From: Glossina fuscipes
Lineage: Eukaryota > Arthropoda > Insecta > Diptera > Glossinidae
Direction: 5' to 3'
Assembly (NCBI RefSeq): GCF_014805625.2
Contig: NW_023998651.1
Span: 268,260 to 332,259 of the forward strand
DNA: 64,000 bases
Under the pieces are notes generated by a model. It made no database searches and was not told the DNA's origin. It saw nothing but the letters and a program-made list of their open reading frames with translations. Within the stretch, counting starts at the first letter, position 1. Every line of letters starts with the position of its first letter. A program made the position numbers and the translations under genes. Positions 1 through 11,259 of this stretch are shown piece after piece.

Positions 1-612
1 TTAAAGTTGGGGTTTTTGTTGCAATGTATGTTTTCGTCTTGAATGCAGAATGCAATAGGTTCTGCTAGGGTTTCGGGTCTCACTGATCTAATGCTTGAAG
101 CCAAAGGGATCGAGATAAATATGTTAATGGACGTTCCCGCAAATAATTTTTTCCTGGTTTTTTATGAAGTGGTGGTTTATTTCATTAATTAATATATATA
201 TGGTAATTGCAGACTAGATTTCGATGATTAAACCATAAAACGACTCGACTATTCGATTATTTTGGTTTAGATTCGATAAGTCTCTTAATAAGGAAGTTTT
301 GTTTCTTCTATCCGAATAATGTAAAATTAAATTTGCTTTTACATAGTCCCATATCACTTGTGTGCCGTATAGTGGGTAAGCCAAACGAAGCCTGCCTTCT
401 TTATGTTTTATACCTACTACTTTGTTGCGAATAGGCCTGAGTAGGATCCTAGCATCACTTGTTCTGTCGACGTCCGTTAAGTATCCCAAGATTTCTTCGA
501 CATTGTCCAAAAATTTATAGAGGAATTTTGGGTCAAATTTAGAGAGGTCTTGTATGACGTCCGGTATTCTTAGCGAATCGAATATTCGACTTTCTGTGGT
601 CATTTCCAACAT
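1..612 (-). pseudogene. Ty3/gypsy (errantivirus-like) gag fragment
   Basis: A 132-residue open stretch (612 down to 214) begins MLEMTTESRIFDSLRIPDVI and has the order seen in gypsy-type Gag: a helical core with FLYKFLDNVEEIL near residues 31-43, a VRNKVVG-like turn (PIRNKVVG near 60-67), YPLYGTQVIWDYVKANL near 79-95, and HYSDRRNKTSLLRDL near 98-112. After a stop at 214-216 the same Gag continues in another frame to the window edge, where the reverse strand reads IRSVRPETLAEPIAFCI, a typical errantivirus Gag C-terminal segment. So this is one capsid gene, broken by at least one stop or frameshift and cut by the window edge. Gag would form the particle core of the retroelement. No nucleocapsid zinc knuckle is visible in what remains. 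The family assignment rests on pattern recognition only. Confidence 0.6.
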
Positions 613-1920
613 TTAATATTAGTGTGGTGTATCCACTCTATCGAGAGAGGCGGGGGGGACAAAACTTTCTGAGATAAGCTAGTGTGAAAGAATGTAAATT
701 GTGTTTTCTATTTTTTTATAAAATAGCACACATGAACGAAAAGATAGTAGCTTTAAAATTTTTCATGTTTTCTACGCACCTAAAAAACAAACAAAGTTTC
801 CAACAAAATTTTTCAAACATGATTGAGATTTAATTATTTTAAACGAAAAAATTTCGGTGTCTTATTAGACAATTTAATGATATAAAAGTCTTAATATTGT
901 ATATAATCATATTTTTTTAAATGGATATATATAGTTTAGATATTACTTAATATTAACCGTCGTATCAGGACGATGGTACTTATTGTTTCCATGTTTTTAG
1001 AATTTTATTAATCAATATTGCCGTTGAGCCAAGTAATAGAACTGCTGGTAAAGTAGTAGTTCCGTTGAGGACGTCGATTGATTTTTTTTTACAAATTAGT
1101 TAAAGGATTTAGCGGCAAAATATTTTATTATTTGTCTTCTGCGATGCGTTATTACTATACTTTCACATCAGCGTACTTTTCTGCAAGCTAAAGTTTATAA
1201 AAATATTTTATATAAATTTGATTTCCAAAAAAATCGTTTAGTTTACCTAATAATAATAATTTACTATTTTGACTAAACCAATGTCGTTCTAGATTGAAAA
1301 GCCGTCAACCTTATTTTTGTTTAATATGGATTTTTATTTATTCATTTTTATTTTACTTCCTTGTTTTATTAGTACTGTTCAACTTTACCTTTAAAATCAC
1401 ATCAACGCTGGGTTTTATTTATTTGTGTAAATTTACCAGTTTGAGAATGGAGTTTTACGCAGATGAAATTTTTTGCTGTTCGATTTATAGTTAATTTTTA
1501 TACACGAATCTTAGTCTTTTGTTAATAATTCATTTGGAGATTATTATGTATCCTTTCTTTTTTATTACATTTAAATGTAATTCATTTTTGATTATTTTCG
1601 ATTTTCACAGTTATTTTATGGACTAAGTTCGTCTGAATAATTTGCATTTAGTTACACTATATTTTTCTTATTTGCGGAACCGATAGTAAGTTGATCAACC
1701 GTCAACTTTTTTACGAAGCCAGTATTAGGTTGATAAGCCGCCTACCGTTTTCCGATTAAGCTAGTTACGTTACCTCGTAATCCTGTTCTTTAAAAAAAAC
1801 TCCAAAGTAGCTTCTCGGTTGTTTTGTTCACAAAATCACTTTATTAAATCTGCTTTTTTTCAGTTGACAATAATATTTATAACTTCGAATTGTGTTTTGC
1901 AAGTTCTAAAATGTACTTAC
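613..1920. other. No gene recognised
   Basis: AT-rich sequence with no coding stretch I can support; the only long ORF (1,294-1,494 +) is hydrophobic low-complexity AT-rich translation. The part next to the gag relic, including a run of G at 649-658, may be leader or LTR sequence of that element. Confidence 0.5.
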
Positions 1921-3228
1921 TAAACTAAAGGCTTTTAAGGCTTTTTCTAGTGGCTCTCGCACAGATGTGATATACACTGCTTTAAGCAAAGCGTTTGATA
2001 TGGTTAACCATAACTTACTTATCTTTAAACTCCAAGCCTCTGGCTTCCCTTTCTATTTAGTGAAATGGATAAGCTCTTATCTGCATGACAGATCCTTCAT
2101 GGTTTTGTTCAAGTTTATCACCTCGGATGAATTCCCCGTTATATCTGGTGGAAGCCATTTAGGTCCCATTTTATTTAATTTAAACATTAACGATCTTCCA
2201 TCGGTGGTTAATTCCAGCTAGATCTTAATATATGCGGATGATGTGAAACTGTTTCCTCCTTCTCTGTTGAATCGAAATCACATCAGCTTCAAAGTCACTT
2301 GGATAAATTTGTTGCAAGATGCTCTGTGAAACTTCTGAAACTAAATCTGAGTTAATGTAAAAAGCTTTCTTTCTCAAGAAGAAAGTCATTCATTACTCAG
2401 TATTTCATAGATTCGCATAAGTTGGAGGAGGTCGATTCGATTACAGATTTAGGCGTTTTATTTGACCATAGGTTACGTTTCAACTTGTATATTGAGTTCT
2501 CGATAAGTAAAACTAGGTCCGCGCTTGGTTTTATAAAAAGCTGGTCCAAAGAGCTTGATGATCCCTACGATGATTACGAAAAGGCTGTACATGTGTTTGG
2601 TTAGACCCATACGCGAGTATGCCTCTGTTGTGTGGTCTCCTTCATATAGATGCTATGTAGATTCAATTGAATCTGTTCAAAAGCAATTCTTGCTGTTTGC
2701 CCTTAGAAATTTGGGTTGGGATCCGATTGCCTCTCTTCCTTCCTACGAAAATAGGTTGCTTCTGCTGTCCTTTCTGTCTCTTGAGAAACGTAGGTTTGTT
2801 CTTGGCGTTTCCTTTGTAATCAAAGTAATAAATGGTGCTATTGACACGCCTTCATTACTTGGTGAAATAAGCTTTAATGTCCCTAACCGCTTCTCTAGGC
2901 ACTTTATGTTGGTTAAGCTTAGTCAGTGTAAATATAATTGTGAGCTGTTTAATCCGCTCAGAGTCGTTTGCAAGCACCTAAATGACGTTTATCACTCGTT
3001 ATCGGACTCTTTAAACTCCATTCAAGCAACGTTGCTTAATAAGCGCGATTTACCTATGTGTTACTTAAACTAGCTTTTATCCTTAAAAGTCTTTCGAAAA
3101 TCAATTATCGGTTGCCAGGCTTATGCGATGGTTTAGGGGTTCATTTGTAATTTGGTTCTGTACCGGATGTAAGTGTGGCCCCAGTTAGTTGAGTTTCATG
3201 TAGAATTAAAATAAATAAATAAATAAAT
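1921..3228 (+). mobile_element. 5'-truncated non-LTR retrotransposon (CR1/jockey-like LINE), family A
   Basis: The 3' half of a LINE ORF2 reverse transcriptase. Frame pieces run in order: SKAFDMVNHNLLIFKLQASG (RT motif with SKAFD) from about 1,984; SGGSHLGPILFNL with the following NDLPSV; then after a stop at 2,219-2,221 the catalytic YADDVKLF box in the same frame; then LEEVDSITDLGVLFDHRL from 2,422; then the C-terminal domain at 2,555-3,073 containing VRPIREYASVVWSPSY. At least one in-frame stop and two frameshifts make it dead. The 3' end is a short UTR ending in an (aaat)n tail at about 3,205-3,228, the classic LINE tail. The 5' end is a truncation, usual for target-primed reverse transcription. 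A second 3' end of the same family lies at 30,652-30,898. The CR1 versus jockey choice is uncertain. Confidence 0.75.
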
Positions 3229-3454
3229 TACTATTTTGATTTGTTCAGTAGAATGATCTGTATCTGTTGGCGATAAGGCCAACATTTTCAATAGAGTGAT
3301 GGGCTCTAATTTATTACATTTTTGCGCTTTACCCATAATAGCGATAGTATAGAAAAAAGGAATTATTATTATTATTATAATTCATTCAACGAGAGAAATA
3401 AATTCTAAGACTAAAGTCTTAAAGCAATAAAATCAAATTTACAATTTTTTGCTT

Positions 3455-3640
3455 TGGTTCAGCAGATTGTAAGCAAAAAATGTTGTTACGGATTTATTTT
3501 TCAATTTAAAGTTGTTTTCTTTTATAAATGCAATTCAAAGGACTAATATTGATTGGCAGATTTGAAGGAGGGTTTCTCGCACCTATTTTGCATACATATA
3601 GCAGAAAGACTCGTATTTCGAAAATAAAGTTTAGCTAACG
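3455..3640. repeat. Dispersed repeat, copy 1
   Basis: Shares a chain of blocks with 35,690-35,925 in the same orientation and order: ttggttcagc, tttataaatgca, a cagatttga block, ttttgcatacata and cgaaaat. Identity is patchy, so the copies are old. No coding content. The surrounding 3,229-4,915 holds no recognisable gene and contains a (ta)-rich microsatellite near 4,086-4,124. Confidence 0.5.
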
Positions 3641-4915
3641 CCATACATAATTAGTACCCGGTTGACGTGCACAACCAAATAGTTTGTCGCTGTTTAATTG
3701 GAAATCAAGGATAAATCTTAATAAGGTCGATAAAAATAAAAGGAAAGTATGCATGGTTTAACAGTGGTTGCATAATCACCATGCATATGCAAGCAAACAC
3801 AACAAAAAAAAAGACAGTATATTAACAAGCAAGTTTGATGTATTGTACGGACTACTTTAAAGGTGAGTGGTTCTCGCCTTAGTTTACATTCTTGACTATG
3901 GTGCAGGATTCCCCGTATCATTTAAAGAAAATCGGGTGATATTCGCGCCGAGTATATTAGTGAAGTGCGCATTTTGCGTAAACGAAAAATCCGCTCCAAT
4001 ACAATTTGTACAATTTAGCTTTTAGAGAAAACGAAGGTTATCGTCATAATCAGATATCTGCACCAATAGCTGAAGATAATAGATATATTGTAGATATATA
4101 TATAGATATGTATATATATATACGTATAATTCTCTCTTGCTCTTCCTTGAACTCTCTCGCTCTTCTTTGAACTTTTGTGGCGACAGGAATAGCGGACTAA
4201 CTTTTGGTGGCAGACGTCAGTCAATGTCTTCAAATTGGCTTCTTGAGTTCGATGAATGGTGATAGAAGTTAATATTAGCTACATTGTTAGCGGTGCGAAT
4301 GTCGTAAATTGCCTCTCTTATTAAGCCATGGACTTAATCCCACTGTTTATTGTTTTAATATGACCTTTTACTGGTTTATTGTCGCAATGTACGAGGAAAT
4401 TTCGTTTGCATATCACGAGATCGCAATTGATAAAAAGCTTGTCCACGAGATGAAATTTTCTATTCTAATTGGGTTGCATAATATAATAGGTAGTAGTAAT
4501 AATGCTTTTAGTGACATTGCAATTTTAAGATTGGAAATTAACAGTAAAGTTTTTATTTTTTTGGACTTCCAAAAAAAGTAAGATACTTGTACTAGTATCT
4601 GTTAAAGGAAAAATTACTTAGGTCATGGCTATATGGTGTTTATTGGCTAACTTTCTTCCTTATTTCCTACTATATATTAACCTTCTTATGCCTTACTTAT
4701 AATTATCGTGGTCAGAGGTTTACCATTGGAGCAATCGCAAAAATTCTATTCCATCATTTGATCAAATATGGTAACAAGGTTAGTATTGTGGAAACTCCTG
4801 TGTTCAGGTATTTCGTTATTTGTTGCGATCCTTTCTATTTACCAGGAATTTTTTCTAGCAGAAGCAATCGAGACAGTTATACACAATTTTACAGTGTATA
4901 TCTATGTTAAGATAT

Positions 4916-5604
4916 TGTTATGAAATTCGCTTTTATAAGATACAGTCCGTATCACTGGATCGCGGATATTTTGTACAAGAGAAATACACTTCAAAGTTCT
5001 TTTATTTACAATTATATTTCTTTTAATGTAGGATTATTTACAAATTATTTTTGGCAATGACTGCTTAACGCAAATATTCTTTTTCTACTCTGCTGTCTTT
5101 CACAAATATTCTGTAGTGTGATCGCATACCGTCGTATGCATCCACTTTGAAGTGCGACAGAATTATGCTGAATTTGCATAAATTTGCATAATTAATAATA
5201 AAAAGTAAAACAAAAATTTTGTCGCACTTCAACTGGCTGGGATAGACTTGGCGTTCTGCAGTCGAGCAGATTAGGGACAAAACCGCAGTAGCGCACTGCG
5301 ATACAAATCAAATCGAATCTAACATTCACACTTTTGATCCTACTTTATTGCAATTTTATTTATATACATTTTTGCCATTATATTACTAGCACCTAATTTT
5401 ATGACATGATTTTTGATTCGTTAACCTGCTTTTGTTGGTGACCGTTTTTATCGGCGTGCAGCTGCATGATGCGCCTGCGAATATGCACTTTGCTCTTAAC
5501 TGTCTGCTTTTCCGCCAATCGCTTTCATCGGTCTGCAGCTGCATGACGCCTCGCGAATGTACATTTGGTTGTAGAAAATGACTAGATTTGGGATTTCCGT
5601 AACA
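4916..5604 (-). repeat. 3' LTR of the gypsy element (with about 240-bp extra segment)
   Basis: Matches the LTR at 10,527-10,976 over its whole length except for an extra block at about 5,111-5,350. Contains internal duplicated units around ctgcagctgcatgacg / ctgcagctgcatgatg followed by gcgaatatgcactttgc or gcgaatgtacatttgg. Terminal TGTTA...TAACA. Confidence 0.9.
5111..5350. repeat. Extra segment in one LTR, with internal inverted repeat
   Basis: Present only in the left LTR; in the right LTR the flanks cacaaatattct and atttatatac are joined directly. It holds an inverted pair, ttgaagtgcgaca at about 5,147 and tgtcgcacttcaa at about 5,220, enclosing an AT-rich loop. It could be a small MITE-like insertion, or ancestral LTR sequence lost from the other copy. 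Confidence 0.55.
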
Positions 5605-7059
5605 CTACCATCCACTTAATCTTGTTCGTCTCGAACAAGGTCGTTTCGATATGCGGTGAGTCGGTGAGGGGTACCACTTTGAATCTAGTTCTGCCTCCGG
5701 AATGTTTTCTTATCCGGTAGACCACGTCATTTATCCTTGTGATGATTTTCTACGGACCTTCCCAGTTACATCGCAGTTTTGTTGACATATCTTTTTTACG
5801 TAAAGAATTCTACAATAGCACTAAATGCCCTTCCTTAAATCCGTCAGCGTTAGCCTTCAGATCGTATCTTGCTTTCATCCTGTCACTTACGATTTGCGTT
5901 CTATTTCGAACTTGTCGGTGCATGTTATCCAATATCACTCTCAATCTAGCAACATATTCGGTCTCGGTCCTTTGGACATTAGGCGGTGTCCCGAATTTTA
6001 AGTCTGCTGGTAGCTTTAGGTTTGACCCGAACAAAATATGCGCCAGGGGTAGAGCAGTGCTGTTGTGCACTGCCGACCTGTATGCCTTTAAAAAGATTGG
6101 TATGTGTTCATCCCAGTACTGCTGATTGTCGTCGATCACTTTTCGCAGATGTTCTTGGAGTGTTCGGCCATTCTGTCAGACTGAGGATGCAACGGAGTCG
6201 TTCTAGTTTTATTAATGTCAAATATTTGGCAAACCTCTTGAAAGATCGAAGATTCAAAATTCCTACCTTGGTTTGAATGAAGTTTGATGGGGGTTCCAAA
6301 CCGCGTAACCCAATTATTGACGAATACTTTGGCTACTGTCTTTCCTTCTTGGTTAGCTATGGGGTATACTTCTGACCATTTATGGAGATGATCAATGACT
6401 ACCAGTACATATTTATTTCCTGCATTGCTGGCTAGAAATGGTTCAGCAATATCCATTGCGATTCTTTCGAACGGTGCACCTACGTTATACTGCTGCAAGC
6501 GCCCTCGTGGCTTAATTTTCGGGCCTTTCGATTTTCTGCACTGATTGCAGTTGCGAATCCATGCAGCTACGGAATCCTTGATGCCTACCCAATAGAAATT
6601 TTTCTTGATCTTCTCTACAGTTTTTGTGATACCAAGATGCCCTCCGCTTGGTTCATTGTGGTATTCCCTTATAATTTCACAAGTTTTCGCTTGTGGGACA
6701 ACTAGTAATTTCCTAGCCCATGAAGCATCCTCACTATGCCATATGCGCCACAAGCAACCATTTTCAACGGTGAGGCTTTGCCACTGAGCCCAATACGCCT
6801 TCGTAATCGGACTTTCTCTTGAAATCGCTTCCCAGGTAGGACGCTCATTCTTTTCTAAAGCCTTTAATATTGCGTTTAAATCTTTGTCAGCCATTTGAGC
6901 ACTGCGCATGTCTCCCCTCGAAGAGCTACCGTTGGGCTCCACGATAGTTCGGCAGATGACGACACCTCCTTTATGCTTGTTTTTTACGCAGTGTTTGCAG
7001 TGCGGGTCGCATGGTCGTCTGGACATAGCATCGCATTGCCTTGCGATTTGCCGCTCCAC
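5605..7059 (-). pseudogene. pol: Gypsy integrase (pol C-terminal part)
   Basis: Integrase inserts retroelement cDNA into the host chromosome. Reading leftwards from 7,059: an HHCC-type zinc domain (HNEPSGGHLG, then CNQCRKSKG), then the catalytic core with first Asp in ERIAMDIAEPF, and the region of the second Asp reading LHSNQGRNFES, where the expected Asp is Asn (codon complement of 6,271-6,273). The third motif lies in PQSDRMAEHSKN. After a frame change near 6,136 the core continues (YWDEHIPIFLKAYRSAVHNS, 5,810-6,139), and the C-terminal domain then runs in other frames to the LTR edge, ending near FETNKIKW. The lost catalytic Asp and the frameshifts show it is inactive. Order after RNase H is normal for Ty3/gypsy. 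Confidence 0.88.
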
Positions 7060-8400
7060 TGTGAAATCGAGAATTGGTAGTTTTGCAGTTTTTCAATCCA
7101 CCTGGCTAGCTGTCCTTCTAGTTCTTTGAAGTTAGGTAACTATCGCAGAGCAGCATGATCTGTCCTTAGGTAAAATTGTTGCTCATGCAGATATTTGTGG
7201 AAGTGCTTGACAGATTGCGTTATTGCCAGCAGTTCTCGTCGCGTGACACAGTAATTCCTCTCGACTTTAGATAGGAGCTTGCTGTAATATGCTACGACCT
7301 TTTCGTTACCGTCAATTTGCTAGGAGAGCACACTGCCCAAACCTTCTGCGCTTGCATTGGTATCCAGTATAAATTTTTCTCCTGGTACAGGAAAAGCTAT
7401 AATGGGTGCTGCGCATAACAACTCTTTTAACTGCGTGAACGTGTGCTCTTGGAATTCACCCCATGTAAAGGGTTGATTTTTCTTCGTAAGGTCATGCAGT
7501 CCACTAGCAACCGTAGCGAACCTGGGGACGAATCTGCGGTAGTATATACATAATCCTAGGAAACTGCAAACTTCATGCAAATTTTTTTGGTCGTGGCCAA
7601 CCTTTAACTGCTAGGATTTTCTCTTCATCCGTATGAATTCCAGTCGTGGACAACTTGTGCCCAAAATATGTCACTTCCTTCCCAAAGAACATACATTTTG
7701 CGACACTCAATTTTAAACCTGCTGTCGGTAATCGGTGAAAAACATTTGCCAGATTTTTTAGGTGTTCCTTGAAATGTTTACCCATCACACTGATGTTATC
7801 CAAATACACCAGGCATGTCTTCCAGTGCAGCCCCTTTAGCACGCAGTCCATTAGGCGCTCAAATCTGGCAGGCGCATTGCATAATCCGAACGGCATTACT
7901 GTCAACTGATATAAGCCGTCGCCAGCGGAAAATGCGATCTATTCCTTGTTATGTTTGGCGACCTCAACCTGCTAGAACCCACAAGTCAAATCTAAGGTTG
8001 AGAACCATTGCGAACCTGACAAGGTGTGTAAGGTGTCGTCGATCCTAGGCAAAGGGTAGCTATTTTTCTTGGTGACTTTGTTCAACTTCCTAAAATCCAC
8101 ACAAAATCTGGTAGACCCATCTTTTTTTTTTAACAAGAACTACTGGCGAACACCAAGGGTTAATCGATGGTTCGATAGCTTTTCGCTTTTGCATATCTTT
8201 GATCAAGTCCGCTACTTCTCCCCTTTTTGTCAGTGGAATTCTTCTAGACTGTTGCCGAATCATATCAGCTCCTGCAGTGTTGATTACATGTTTCACAGCA
8301 TTAGTACGGCCATCCGAATTTCTAATGGATCAATTTTCCAGCATAAACTTTTTGGCATATTTCTTCATGCTGCTCATCCAGATTGCTAGCCCATTTTTTT
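7060..8400 (-). pseudogene. pol: Gypsy reverse transcriptase and RNase H
   Basis: Copies the element RNA into DNA inside particles. Visible pieces from right to left: QQSRRIPLTKRGEVADLI and [19 protein letters not shown] (RT N-terminal block, to 8,090); [19 protein letters not shown] and the first catalytic region in other frames (about 7,900-8,080); then 7,573-7,905 with VMPFGLCNAPARFERLMD and the active site reading LVYLDNISVMG. The box should be YxDD; here the second Asp is Asn (complement of 7,795-7,797). Next is the connection with FLGLCIYYRRFVPRF (7,320-7,580) and RNase H signatures LDTNASAEGLGSVLS, RRELLAITQSVKHFHKYLH and FYLRTDHAAL. Several frameshifts and stops. Clearly Ty3/gypsy by order and motifs. 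Confidence 0.88.
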
Positions 8401-8536
8401 ATTAGAATTTTAGCCTCTGGGGATACCTTTGAGCATGTTTTTGGAATTTCGGCTTGATGATTTACTACATATTCGGCTTTTCGGCATTGCGCTATAATGT
8501 CCTCCTTGTGAATTTTTGCTGTAACGCTGGTTGGGT

Positions 8537-9076
8537 TTAATAGCCGTACTGGTGTTTAATTGTTGACCGGTGAGATAACCGCTTTTCCAATGATGATGTT
8601 GTCTTTCGTACATTGTTTATTCGGCTCGACAACCCATATCTTAGCTGTTGGGTAGCTGCGGCCCACCCTATTGCTTCGGAGTTTGGAGGGATCTTCTGTT
8701 GTTGATGTACTGCAACTTGTAACACTTCGGCTTGTCTGTCGTATCCCACAGTCAACGGCAAAGTCACATTACCGTATTGTAACACTTGCCTTTTCATATC
8801 CAGTATGAAGCCGTGTTTTGCCATAAAATCCATCCTCAATATTACTTCGTACATTATATCTGCCACCAGATATTCATGCTTCATGGAAACATCGCTAATC
8901 AAAATGCTCCCCATAATTTTACCTTTAATAGTAGCTTCCTCGCCTGTTGCCTCTCGAAACCATGCTCCAACTAACGGGTCGAATTTTTCTTTGACTATTG
9001 TACTGTTGATAATTGAATGAGAAGCACCAGTGTCCAGCTTGATGATGTAGTTACAGCCCTGGATCTTGCTATCCAT
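8537..9076 (-). pseudogene. pol: Gypsy aspartic protease region
   Basis: Retroviral-type aspartic protease that would cleave the Gag-Pol precursor. The active-site motif KLDTGASHSII is intact at about residues 14-24, and the later hydrophobic-Gly-x-Asp block reads VILRMDFMAKHG, where the usual Gly before the Asp region is Arg. It follows gag directly and is followed by the RT N-terminal linker, which continues in a different frame from about 8,613 (leaving YSKNSQGGHYS-type text in the shadow frame). The open frame itself is long (179 aa), so this is the best preserved part of pol. Confidence 0.8.
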
Positions 9077-9222
9077 CGTGAGGCTGCTATTACTTCTCTT
9101 TGATTGAGTAATAACGACCCTAGGGCTACTAAATTTCTGAGTCAGCCGTTGTCCCGCTGTGCTGATTCGTTTTAGTTTAACGCCTGTTCGTTGGATATAT
9201 CGCTGGCACCTTCACTGATAAT

Positions 9223-10522
9223 TCACCTAGGTGATGTGGAGTGTATTCTTTTGTGCTTTGATCGGCATTCCCGTGCAAAATGACCAAGCTTTTGGCAGGC
9301 ATAATACTTGCGTGTTTTTGAAGCCGGTATTTGCTTATTTCCGCGCAGGACTAGTCGAAGCGCAGCGCACACCACATCCAGATTATCGCTCTCGCTGGTA
9401 ACTTCCCTGTGTCTCACCTTCATGCTTGACGTCCATAGCAAACTAGCTGCTTCTTGTATAAGCGCGAAGCCAAACGTTTCCGTAAACATCGTTTTAGATG
9501 ACGTCCATATAGTTTTTTTAAGCTACGCGCCACGAAGTCCTCTAACAAAGGCGTCGATTTTCAATCGTTCCAGCACTTCGTTGGGCACACCGATATAAGC
9601 GAGATTGGCCAGGCGATCGATTTCGGTAGCGTAATCCTGGATCCTTTCGTTCAGCTTCTGGCAGCGCGAAGACAACTCTAGATGGCTTACTTCCTTCACA
9701 TGTTTCCTACCATATTCCCTTTCCAATGCATCCATAATTGCCACGAATTGCGTCCTTTTTCCTTCCGGGATTATCTGGATAATTTCCGCTGTTGCTCCTC
9801 GTAAGGAGGTTATTAAGGCGACTGCTTTCTCGTTATCATCCCACATATTTTTTGCTGCAACAACACGAAATTGTAGCTTGAATGCGTTGCAGTTAGTGGT
9901 GCCGTCAAATAGGGATGTTTTTACTTTGATAGAGCTGGCGGTTATGTCGTTAGTTTGTAGCTTAGCCACTTCTTTTTTTTAAGGGTTTTATTTCCTTTTT
10001 GAAAGCATCTGCATTCTCTTACTGCGCATTTATTCTGGCATCCAATTGCTCATGTGTTTCGTCTATATGTGTTCGCAGGATGTGTTGATTTTCCTGTATT
10101 TTCTCGTCAACTTTTGATTCTATCTGTTCCGTTTGTTGCTGCATTTGTTGTTGCATTTGTTGCGTTTGTTGTTGCATTTATTCCGTTTGTTGTTGCGCTT
10201 GTTGTTGCATTTGCTGTAAAAACTGCATATAGTTTGATATACTTGCACAGTCTTCGCCTTTTTCTTCGCTCTGTTTTGCAGCTGCATTTTCTGTTCGTCC
10301 CAAGTTGTCGATTTGTTCCCTTCTCTCGCTATTATATTCGAATTCAAGTATCGACGGGTCCTGTCCGTCCTTCTCTAGCTGTTCGACCAGTCTTTGTTTT
10401 AATTTAGCTTTGGTACCGGTTGTACGAAAGTTCCTTTTTCCCAGTTCCTGTTTGAGCTGATCCACTTTTACTTCTTCTAATTTCACCATTTCCTTTGGTT
10501 TCCACGATCTCACTTCTGACAC
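9223..10522 (-). pseudogene. gag: Gypsy gag with N-terminal SAP domain and zinc knuckle
   Basis: Structural protein of the retroelement. The start codon at 10,522 lies five bases inside the LTR edge. Residues about 15-50 match a SAP DNA-binding helix pair (VDQLKQELGKRNFRTTG then TKAKLKQRL). A Gln-rich run (QQMQQQAQQQ) ends at a stop at 10,178. In another frame 9,523-9,969 holds the capsid core (SLFDGTTNCNAFKLQF ... EYGRKHVKEVSHLELS), then an in-frame stop, then 9,223-9,489 with the knuckle YYACQKLGHFAREC, in which the first Cys of CxxCx4Hx4C is Tyr. The SAP domain on a Gag is uncommon but known in some insect gypsy elements (recollection, not checked). Confidence 0.85.
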
Positions 10523-10524
10523 CA
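10507..10524 (-). promoter_or_regulatory. Primer-binding site of the gypsy element
   Basis: Two bases inside the 5' LTR on the minus strand the sequence reads TGGTGTCAGAAGTGAGAT, a TGG-initial 18-mer in the standard PBS position. It looks like a complement of a tRNA 3' end, plausibly tRNA-Leu; the tRNA identity is from memory and not verified. Confidence 0.7.
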
Positions 10525-10526
10525 GT

Positions 10527-10976
10527 TGTTATGGATTTCGTTTTTGTAAAATACAGTCCGTATCACTGGATCGCGGATATTTTCTACAAGAGAAATACAT
10601 TTCAAAGTTATTTTATTTACAATTATATTTCTTTTAATGTAGGATTATTTACAAATTGTTTTCGGCAATACTCTCGACTGCATAACGCAAATGTTCTTTT
10701 TCTACTCTGCTGTCTTTCACAAATATTCTATTTATATACATTTTTGCCATCATATTATTAGCATCTAATTTTATGACATGATTTTTAATTCGTTAACCTG
10801 CTTGTGTTTGTAACAGTTTTCATCGGCCTGCAGCTGGATGACGCGCCTGCGAATATGCACTTTGCTTTTACCTGTCTGCTTTTCCGCTAATCGCTTTCAT
10901 CGGTCTGCAGCTGCATGACGCCTCGCGAATGTACATTTGGTAGTAGAAAACGACTAGATTTGGGATTTCCATAACA
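10527..10976 (-). repeat. 5' LTR of the gypsy element
   Basis: 450-bp LTR, TGTTA...TAACA, with flanking atat duplication on its outer side. Promoter of the element should lie here on the minus strand. Carries the same duplicated ctgcagctg-atgacg units as the other LTR. Confidence 0.9.
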
Positions 10977-11259
10977 ATATATAATAAAATGTTAAATATA
11001 TTTGCTGATATACGCCCATTACTGTTTGCCTAGTCTTGTACCTCTACTGTTTGCGTTCTCGCGAATCCAAAACTTCGAATAATAAGAATCCGCGATACCA
11101 TCTAAAGGAAGGTTAAAAATGTTTTGATTGGTTGCTATTATTGTGGCGTGGTTTTTATCCTGTTATTTCTGTGTTGGCCTAAGATGGGTTTTGAAATATT
11201 TATGTCTAGTTCGTATGGTTTCTATATGTTCGCCATCTAATTTTCTTGCATTTATTTTC

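Larger units (their letters stand above)
4916..10976 (-). mobile_element. Full-length Ty3/gypsy LTR retrotransposon with gag and pol
   Basis: Two direct LTRs (4,916-5,604 and 10,527-10,976) begin TGTTA and end TAACA on either strand, and are flanked by a 4-bp target duplication, atat at 4,912-4,915 and 10,977-10,980. The element reads on the minus strand: 5' LTR at the right, primer-binding site, gag with an N-terminal SAP domain and a zinc knuckle, protease, reverse transcriptase, RNase H, integrase, 3' LTR at the left. The pol C-terminus runs directly into the 3' LTR, so there is no envelope gene. Stops, frameshifts and replaced catalytic residues mean this copy cannot move on its own. LTR start and end plus the target duplication make the boundaries secure to the base. 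Confidence 0.93.

Noticed and set aside
5739..6276. Plus-strand ORFs of 96-128 aa
   Set aside because: Antisense of gypsy integrase.
10054..10407. 117-aa hydrophobic plus-strand ORF
   Set aside because: Antisense of the Gln-rich Gag segment; hydrophobicity comes from reverse-complemented CAA/CAG codons.
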